Assembly: GCF_964019385.1 (NCBI RefSeq)
Contig: NC_088647.1
Location: forward strand, 7,960,179-8,024,178
Direction: 5' to 3'
From: Sycon ciliatum
Lineage: Eukaryota; Porifera; Calcarea; Leucosolenida; Sycettidae
DNA length: 64,000 nucleotides
A program made the translations under genes and the position numbers. Each line of letters starts with the position of its first letter. Positions within the stretch are counted from its first letter, which is position 1. Below the pieces are notes generated by a model that saw only the letters and a list, made by a program, of their open reading frames with translations, did not search any database and was not told the DNA's origin. Below, piece after piece: positions 57,638 through 64,000 of the stretch.

Positions 57638-58805
57638 GTAAATGACTCATGTATTACTATGTGTGGTGTGTGTAGTCCTGAGTTGCGAGTTCTTCCCAGC
57701 ATGCACTGCACTGCTTGCTGGCATACTTTCATGTTGTAAAAGTACTGTTTTGATCCCCTGACTCACTTGTGAGGTCTGCATTTTGCCGGACACTGAGGAT
57801 AAAATATTATGGGCGAAGTGGTGGCCCGCCGATATCGATGCGAATGTATTTGCTTGATGTCTTCCTAAACTCGTCAGGTGATGCGGCCGCGAATCCGGCT
57901 AAAACGAACGAGTAATGTTACTTTGCTTTTACTACCTCAGTCCTGTTGTGTATTCGATAAACTGCGAACACGACATGGACATCAAGCGGCACGACTGGCA
58001 CTAGGCACTTAGTTCTGTGGCAGTGTGTCATGCTGCCGCTGTGACGGGTCAAGACTGCATGTCCTTACATGGCTCGTGTCCTGACGTGACGGCTGATCTG
58101 CTGTTCCCCTGCTACCCAGATCACAGTACTAGTCTACGGGCTGTCAACTGTAAGATTACAGACACACCAATACCGTGAATACCTGAGAGACTAGTGAGAG
58201 TGCAGTCATACTATTATAATTCTGTAGTATGCTGGTCTTTCTCAGATCCATGCCCATGGACTGGCATAGCACATGAACAACATTCCTGATCAATATCCTT
58301 ATGCCTGGTGCACACTAGACCCGGATTGTCGGCCGATATGGAATCTTACGAAAAATCCTCAAGATCGGCACGATAATCACCTGGTGTGGACGATGTTGTC
58401 GCACACGTTTCCGTCAAATCCGTGTGTGTATAGGTGGTCTGACCCAGTCGGCCGATTTCATGTAGGTGTTGGTGTTGGTGCCGGAGCATCGGCCGAATTA
58501 TCGGCCCGGAGTACTGTGAGCCAGGCATACGTATGGATAAAATGGAAAGAAAATGTGATGAGTTATGACTAACTGTCCACCAAAGTACATCATACAGACT
58601 ATTACAGTCAGCTAGTGCGACAACAATATTATTATGATGTACATGTACATGATTGTCTGACCTGTTTACTATGGTGGACAGTTAGTTATAACTCATAACA
58701 ATTTATGTAATTCCTTTTTTTAAATCCTTGAATACATTGGCTCACCATCCAAGTTCGAAGTTTTCTAAGTCATTGCTTTTTCCTGAATGCACTCGTGTGC
58801 ACACG

Positions 58806-58847
<42 letters not shown>

Positions 58848-61800
58848 GGGGGGGGGGGATAGATACACACATGTATGTGTATGTACAGTACATGTGCAAA
58901 TGACTCTGAAATAGGGTGGACTGGTCTAGAAAGACTGGCCCCGTACATGTCTGCAAATGAATCTTATCAGGTACGAGTACCGTAAAGTACCGTTGATCCG
59001 CCCCGGGCCCTCTCTAATTGCTGCCTCCTGTCGAGTTTCTACCTGTGAAGCGACTTCTGCGTATACAACAAAGTACGATGTTGAACCGACCCATGCATTG
59101 CTGTACACAATATGTGCCAGTGCAGGATGAAAATGTGCACAAACCAGCACATCGAGTCTGGTTCTCCACATTGTTGTACATCGTACTGCACTTGACAGCC
59201 TTGATCTAATTCCCGCCCCCTGCCGAAAACCCAGCTGGGAAGCGACATGGCATGGGGGGCGGATCAATGGTACTTTACGGTACATGTGTCGACATCCCTA
59301 GGTTCATAGAACTGGTGCGGCCATGTGGAGCCAGTCCAACCAACCACATGCATGGATTGTATTACAGGTGAAATCCTGATAATTCGAACCTCGAAATGCC
59401 AGCAAAAAACTTCTAATTATCCGGACATTCTAATTATCCAAACATGAATCCTAATATGTATGTCAAAATGCTCTCATGGTCACGCAGAGTTGCGCTATGG
59501 ACCTTAGCCACAAATTTTACGGACACTGAACTGACCAGTACAGTGTACAGTGAACTTCGAATTACACTTTGCTAACTTCAAATTATCAGCACAAATCCCA
59601 CACATTTTCTATGTACTGTAAGACATGTATATATAACGAGGAAGCAAATCTAACGTTTTAACGGATGACATTTCTTCGTTATAATAAGATCCGTTGAGGC
59701 CGTACTGCTTCATATATGCTGTGTGTGGATATGGCAGAATACTGCAAGATCGTTAACATATCTTCTCGTTAACCTATGAATTTTGGACAATCGTTAAATT
59801 TGCGACTCGTTATAATAACATGTCTTACAGTAAGTGGAATCTGTAGGACTTCTAATTAACCGACATGTCCAGTTCGAGGTTCGAATTATCAGAACAAAAG
59901 ATGTGGGAATCGTATTGATAGAAATCGGTCCTGGAAAAACTTCTAATTAAGCGGTATGTTCGAATTAAGCCGTATTCGAATTATCAGGATTCCACCTGTA
60001 TTCAATATTGCGCACTTCTTCACTGTGTCCGTACTAACAGTATGTGGTTAGCATCACCAAGATACCGTATGGGTTCCTGGGTGCCCGGAACCCCCCTTTT
60101 TTCGCTCAAAATGCAGGATTTTGCTTCATTTTTTGAAAATTTTCCCGGGGGAGGCCCCCAACAAGCCCCCTTCAAGGGCACCGGCGCACACGCCTGAAAA
60201 CGTACATGATACCCAGAGTGTGCTGCTTGCATGGATGGGTTGGCGTGACAGCGAAATTCCTGGATTACGTCATTTTAGTGATGTAGTGTGCACATTGCCG
60301 CACAAGCAGGATTCAAGCAGACCTCGTGCTGCACAACTGCAGCTCAGTCGTACGCACTACGCCACTTCCTGTCGCTTATCTGCATCAAGTATGATGTGAC
60401 CCAGGATTTTTTTTACGTGCCAGACACCCGTGCAGAAAAGTCAAAAGCTACACACTCTTGGGGCATGTTCGATTGGTAAGGATCGGGATCCAGATCTCAG
60501 ATCCGTCGGATCCTTCAGATTCAACTGAACACTTTATTTTGGACCTTGACTGTTGCCATGTTGACAATGGCGGTCACAAGTCACCCAAAAGGGTGAACGT
60601 CATACTCATCTCGTGCACCGTACAAAAAGTCAACAAGCTCTATCTCCATCCACGTGTGCATACCACAATGTGTACAAAAATGATTTTCACCCGCCATATA
60701 CGCACAAAGGTCACATTTGGATCCGTTGGATCCGGTCAGCCCTGCTCCCCGAGGTGGGTTGACCGGATCCAAATCCGAAGGATCCGGATCCGGATTCGAC
60801 CAATTGAAAGGGTGCGTATCCAGTGGATCGGGATCCCGATCCTACCAATTGAACATGCCCTTGGTTTCCATGTACTCATGGTCTGAGTGATAAGCAGCTG
60901 AAGCTTGCTGCAATCAGTCACACGGCTGGATAGGCTTTTGGCTGCTTTGTGAAGACCACCATTATGACTATGTTCTTCTTAGCAGCGCAGAGCCTTGATC
61001 ATTGAGGGTGGTGGCACTTCTAAAAAAAAAAAAGCTATCCATGGCTGCGGAATAATCAGTATGGTTGACTCCCACGCAAACCGTACAATCATATAGTCAT
61101 TTGTTGTGTTTTCTTTCCATGACTATGTTCTCCATAGCTGCACGTCTTGCCTCTCCTCTTGGTGGTGGTAGCCAACACTATCCACGGTGCTGTGAATGAG
61201 AAGCAAGCAGGTACGACAATGCAATAATTATAATACAGTCAACTTCGCTTATAACGACACTCGGTGGGGCGTTAAAAAGGTGTCCTTATTCGCGAAGTGT
61301 CGTTATACCCGAAGTCTCATTATATGTATTACAGTGGGATGGGACTTTGCTCTGGGCATGGAAATTCTGTCGTTATTCGCGAATTGTCGTTATATCTACA
61401 GTTGTTGCGGATCCGATCAGGAAAGGGCTCTCATTCTCTCACCTCTCTTCTCACTCACGGCTTCTGTTGGAACGTTCTCCATTTGTTAGTGTTTGTCTTT
61501 GTCTACCCATATATTACTCAGTACGTCGTAAAGTTGACACCGCTTGAATATTCTTACCTTGCGCATTTCACCGTTTGCAACGTGGCTCCTCTGCCTCAGT
61601 TTCCGTTCTATTTCTCTGACAGGGGCAGCAACCACCCGTCTGGTGGGTGCCAGCATCTCCCGGCAGTCGCGTTGGAACTCTACAATATGTATTGTTCTTC
61701 GATGATTAGGAATCTGCCTTTCTAGCTCTTCGCCATCCGAACTATTATTTATTTGTGCTGTTTCTTGCAGCACTCGCTTTTGACCTTTTTGCATATGTCC

Positions 61801-62576
61801 GCGTGTGCACTGATGACATCATGCATTATTTTCGGTCACGTGTCTCGCTTCGCGCTTGCAGCTTGTCATTCAAAATGCTGGAAGTTGAAACTGCGCTCGC
61901 ACTCGTCAGATTTCTTTGCTTGCTGTTTTCTTTGCCAGTCGAGCGTGGGGACGCTACGGTGTCATCCTCCTTGGCTGTGCGCCCGGTACGGGGCCGGGTA
62001 CGTGCGTCCCCAGCTCTCCGTTCTTGGTTCTTTTTTCTCCTTTGATTTTGAATTTTTGATGCTTCAATGGAGTTTTGGTAGTTGTTGTTTGTTCGAAGAC
62101 ATGTGTTTCTAAACTGTTTGTGACGAGGGATCTCGCTCGACCCGTGTGTTAGTCTGACGACCTGGGACACGTGCACGTGCACGACAACAGTCGTTATTAG
62201 CGAAGTTGACTGTATCCAATCAGGTATAGCTGTTGTCATATTCTCCCTTGGACAGACGAGTTCTATAGGGAGTGCAACATGCCCCCTCCACTCCATCCTA
62301 CCATGTGCCCATTTACCCTCACATGCTCCACACCCCGTCCACACACCCTGTCACATACACGAGCTTAGTAACATCAACCGCATACTGTAACACTTATTAC
62401 ATGATATTTTGTGACACGAGGTTTTCCTCATGGATGTACATAGACCGCATGCTCCATCCTTTTATCGTCATTAATGCCTTTAGAGATAGATACAGAGAGA
62501 AAGAGAGACGTCTGAAAGATAGGGTTTCTAAAAAGAGTTCGTGATTGGAGTAGAGAAAGATAGAAAGAAAGAGCGC

Positions 62577-62657
<81 letters not shown>

Positions 62658-64000
62658 CAGAATGTGTGCATGCCTTGCAAGCTGTTGAACGGTGTAATCC
62701 CAGCACAAGTTGCTATGTCTAACATAGCTGTTCGCTATCATCGCTTCCGCGATGGGCAAGTCTGAGGTCTGAGGCGTGCGTGTATGTGTGTATGTGTGTG
62801 TGTGTGTGTGCGTGTACGGGCGGCGGGCGTACATGCATGCTATAGTTACCAACGCGGGGGAAAATTGACACTTTTCTCGCCATCGACAAAGAAAGTGGTC
62901 ATTTTTCTTCAACATCCAACCAGAGCCAGTCAGAGCAGCTCAAAGACAGTGCTCCCTATCCTATCATTGACAACTGTCTTGGTGGCTTTGTTGTGATTGT
63001 GAGAGTTGGGCTTGCTGCTGTCCTTTTTATGCTTTATCAGTTGCTGGTCCGGTGGCCAACCTGGCTGCCTTTGCCAGGTCTGACTCTGAAGTTGACGTCA
63101 AGTGGCAGCCACCATTGGTAACCAATGGTAAGTAGTGGGTTATACTGTGGCATTTGGGACCTACAGAATTGACACCATTCGCAATCGTAGTTACCGGTAC
63201 TACAGTACTATCACAATTACTTGTATAGTAAAGCATGGTTTAGGTGACCACCCCACGGTGCGAGCAAAAGTGGTCGTTAAAACCAAGTGGTCTTTAGAAC
63301 AAGGTTCCATACATTCGCGGCATGCCGGATCATGCACATACTTCCATTATACATGTACTCACTCGTATTGACACGTGTTGGTATGGAACACTGTCATGCA
63401 GACGAAGCACCCACGAGTTTCACACCTCGCACTGTCCCTTGTCATTTTCGTTAACTGTATGCACTCGCTTCTGAGCACACTTCAACCCTGTTGCAGTCAA
63501 GCACGTTGGGCACTGTGTGTGCAGGTCAGATATGGCAATTGATACACTAAAAGCTGGTCGCTGTTTCCGGTGCAGTTTCTATGCAGAACTGTCCGTGCAT
63601 GGAAATCCTGTATATCATGCTGGACAACTCGGGGTTCTCCAATTGCTAGAAGCTACACACCAATGCATGCATGGATTTGCCTTTCCATAGCTCTGATGCT
63701 GTGTGGTTGCCTATCAAACATCTCTGGGAAATGTGATCATGTGCTATCCGTGAATCTGTACTCTTTTTGCCCTTCTTCAACAACAGGAGTTCTCCAATAT
63801 TATCAGCTCGACTATGGTGTTGTACAACTTCAGTTTCAAGTCACACAGGTGAATATCAGCTCACAGTCGACACACCACCGCATCACTGGACTGCCGTTTG
63901 GAAACCGTGTGGTGGTCATCATGCGAGCGGTGACCTCCGCTGGCCCGGGCCACGCCACGGCCACCCACGTCACAACACGGCCCCTGAAATACTGCACTCT
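57605..64000 (+). CDS. Gene C: signal peptide + FN3 protein (3' beyond window)
   Basis: Joined from 57605-57637, 61138-61210, 63041-63127 and 63787 to the window end, with phases 0,1,1 consistent. It encodes MHGRTDTLFMK, or a start at the second Met, then LHVLPLLLVVVANTIHG as a signal peptide core, then an FN3 domain. The FN3 intron position and phase equal those of gene A FN3 domain 3, so the two are probably related receptors of a local family (inference). Downstream domains are unknown. The first exon rests on a short match and is the least certain. Confidence 0.65.
58553..58703. mobile_element. Mirror MITE family, copy 3
   Basis: Inverted ends GTGATGAGTTATGACTAACT-GTCCACCA and TGGTGGACAGTTAGTTATAA-CTCATAAC. 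The 3' flank GGCTCACCATCCAAGTTC also matches the flank of copy 2. Confidence 0.72.
58807..58858. repeat. (TG)n followed by poly-G
   Basis: About 19 TG units, then 14 G residues. Confidence 0.9.
58980..59281. mobile_element. TACCGTAAAGTACC MITE
   Basis: The left TACCGTAAAGTACCGTTGAT-CCGCCCC pairs with the right GGGGCGGATCAATGGTACTT-TACGGTA. Inner arms also pair (AGACTCGATGTGCTGG region against CCAGCACATCGAGTCTGG). About 300 bp, TA at both edges. Confidence 0.75.
59365..59998. mobile_element. pogo-like MITE with nested element
   Basis: CAGGTGAAATCCTGATAATT-CGAA and its complement, TA-flanked, 634 bp. Interior phrases AATTATCNGNAC and TTCTAATTA recur. Confidence 0.82.
59616..59830. mobile_element. 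Nested CTGTAAGACATG MITE, TA target
   Basis: Ends CTGTAAGACATGTATATATA-ACGAG and CTCGTTATAATAACATGTCT-TACAG, TA on both sides, 215 bp, wholly inside 59365-59998. Confidence 0.82.
60461..60860. mobile_element. Harbinger-like MITE, GGGCATGTTC ends, TTG duplication
   Basis: The ends GGGCATGTTCGATTGGTAAG and …CTACCAATTGAACATGCCC are flanked by TTG (60458-60460, 60861-60863). Interior is full of GGATCCG and GATCC words. 400 bp. Confidence 0.72.
61138..61210 (+). CDS. Gene C exon 2: signal peptide core
   Basis: Acceptor TTCTCCATAG, donor GCAG/GTACGA, phase 0 in and 1 out. It encodes LHVLPLLLVVVANTIHGAVN-EKQA. The codon before the exon is a stop in this frame, so the Met must come from an upstream exon. 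Confidence 0.62.
61236..62212 (-). mobile_element. Tigger/pogo-like element, CAGTCAACTTCG ends
   Basis: The ends CAGTCAACTTCGCTTATAAC-GAC and GTCGTTATTAGCGAAGTTGA-CTG are flanked by TA; 977 bp, inside gene C intron 2. Minus-strand frames (61486-61794, and the part of 61826-62344 inside the element) are rich in Lys/Arg/Glu and may be remnants of an internal gene, but no CENP-B helix-turn-helix or DDE motif could be read. Confidence 0.75.
62574..62654. repeat. (GA)n microsatellite
   Basis: About 38 GA units immediately before a SINE-2 3' fragment. Confidence 0.92.
62664..62770 (+). mobile_element. SINE-2 copy 3, 3' fragment
   Basis: GCCTTGCAAGCTGTTGAACG, AATCCCAGCACAAGTTGCTA and GCTATCATCGCTTCCGCGAT-GGGC match the 3' end of SINE-2. 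It is followed by (TG)n at 62780-62812, as in the other two copies. Confidence 0.8.
63041..63127 (+). CDS. Gene C exon 3: FN3 first half
   Basis: Acceptor TTATGCTTTATCAG, donor G/GTAAGT, phase 1-1. It encodes VAGPVANLAAFARSDSEVDV then KWQPPLVTNG; 87 bases, the same length as the corresponding gene A exon at 18729. Confidence 0.8.
63222..63310. mobile_element. Decayed pogo-like MITE end
   Basis: AGTAAAGCATGGTTTAGGTG-ACCACC and GTGGTCTTTAGAACAAGGTT recall the 6916/33217 family. Only one end is clear. Confidence 0.4.
63311..63786. other. Gene C intron 3, remainder
   Basis: No further feature recognised. Confidence 0.4.
63787..64000 (+). CDS. Gene C exon 4: FN3 second half (cut by window end)
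   Basis: Acceptor CTTCAACAACAG, phase 1. It encodes VLQYYQLDYGVVQLQFQV … HHRITGLPFGNRVVVIMRAV-TSAGPG … HVTTRP, the C to G strands, followed by KYCT. The C after the FN3 may begin a Sushi module, as in gene A. Confidence 0.8.

Overview
The window looks like intron-rich, repeat-laden genomic DNA from an invertebrate metazoan. The evidence is spliceosomal GT-AG exons with conserved intron phases, extracellular Ig, FN3, Sushi, EGF and CTHRC1-type domains, tRNA-derived SINEs, several non-LTR retrotransposon lineages and many TIR elements. A sponge or another early-branching marine animal is my guess from the domain mix; the sequence alone does not prove it. Every long reading frame at the DNA level is either a transposon protein or low-complexity repeat. 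The host genes are made of short exons that I assembled by hand from splice sites and phase.

Three host genes, all on the plus strand, can be supported. Gene A (8522-26549, 5' end not found) encodes a single-pass receptor with one Ig domain, three FN3 domains, a Sushi domain, a transmembrane helix and a short tyrosine-containing tail ending in YMYM. Gene B (31748-38270) is complete in five exons and encodes a secreted protein of about 315 residues: signal peptide, an unrecognised helical two-cysteine domain, an EGF domain, a short coiled coil and a CTHRC1-like C-terminal domain. Gene C (57605 to beyond the window end) starts with a split signal peptide followed by FN3 sequence whose intron position matches gene A.

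Between and inside these genes lies a dense mobile-element landscape. At 1-8300 there are long-TIR, piggyBac-like, hAT (8-bp TSD), pogo-like and CAAGAG-ended elements. At 8800-23400 gene A introns carry very long CA, GA, GTACCATTGTT and 18-bp satellites, plus two SINE families. At 24238-26254 there is a nest of Harbinger-like ends. The 28-31 kb region holds two related LINE 3' ends in opposite orientation. The 36-57 kb region is almost entirely LINEs and SINEs, including one LINE with a C-terminal Cys/His and nuclease-like domain that is split by a Harbinger-like insertion. A Penelope-like remnant lies at 47000-48006 between two apparently identical 243-bp inverted arms. At 52.6-62.2 kb there are further TA-flanked elements.

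The points most worth following are the Penelope-like structure, the LINE 3' end shared with a SINE family and linked to (TG)n tracts, the tRNA-Thr-like SINE with Pol III terminators, the unrecognised domain of gene B, and the YMYM tail of gene A. Identities and splice sites were judged by eye; no alignment or database search was run.
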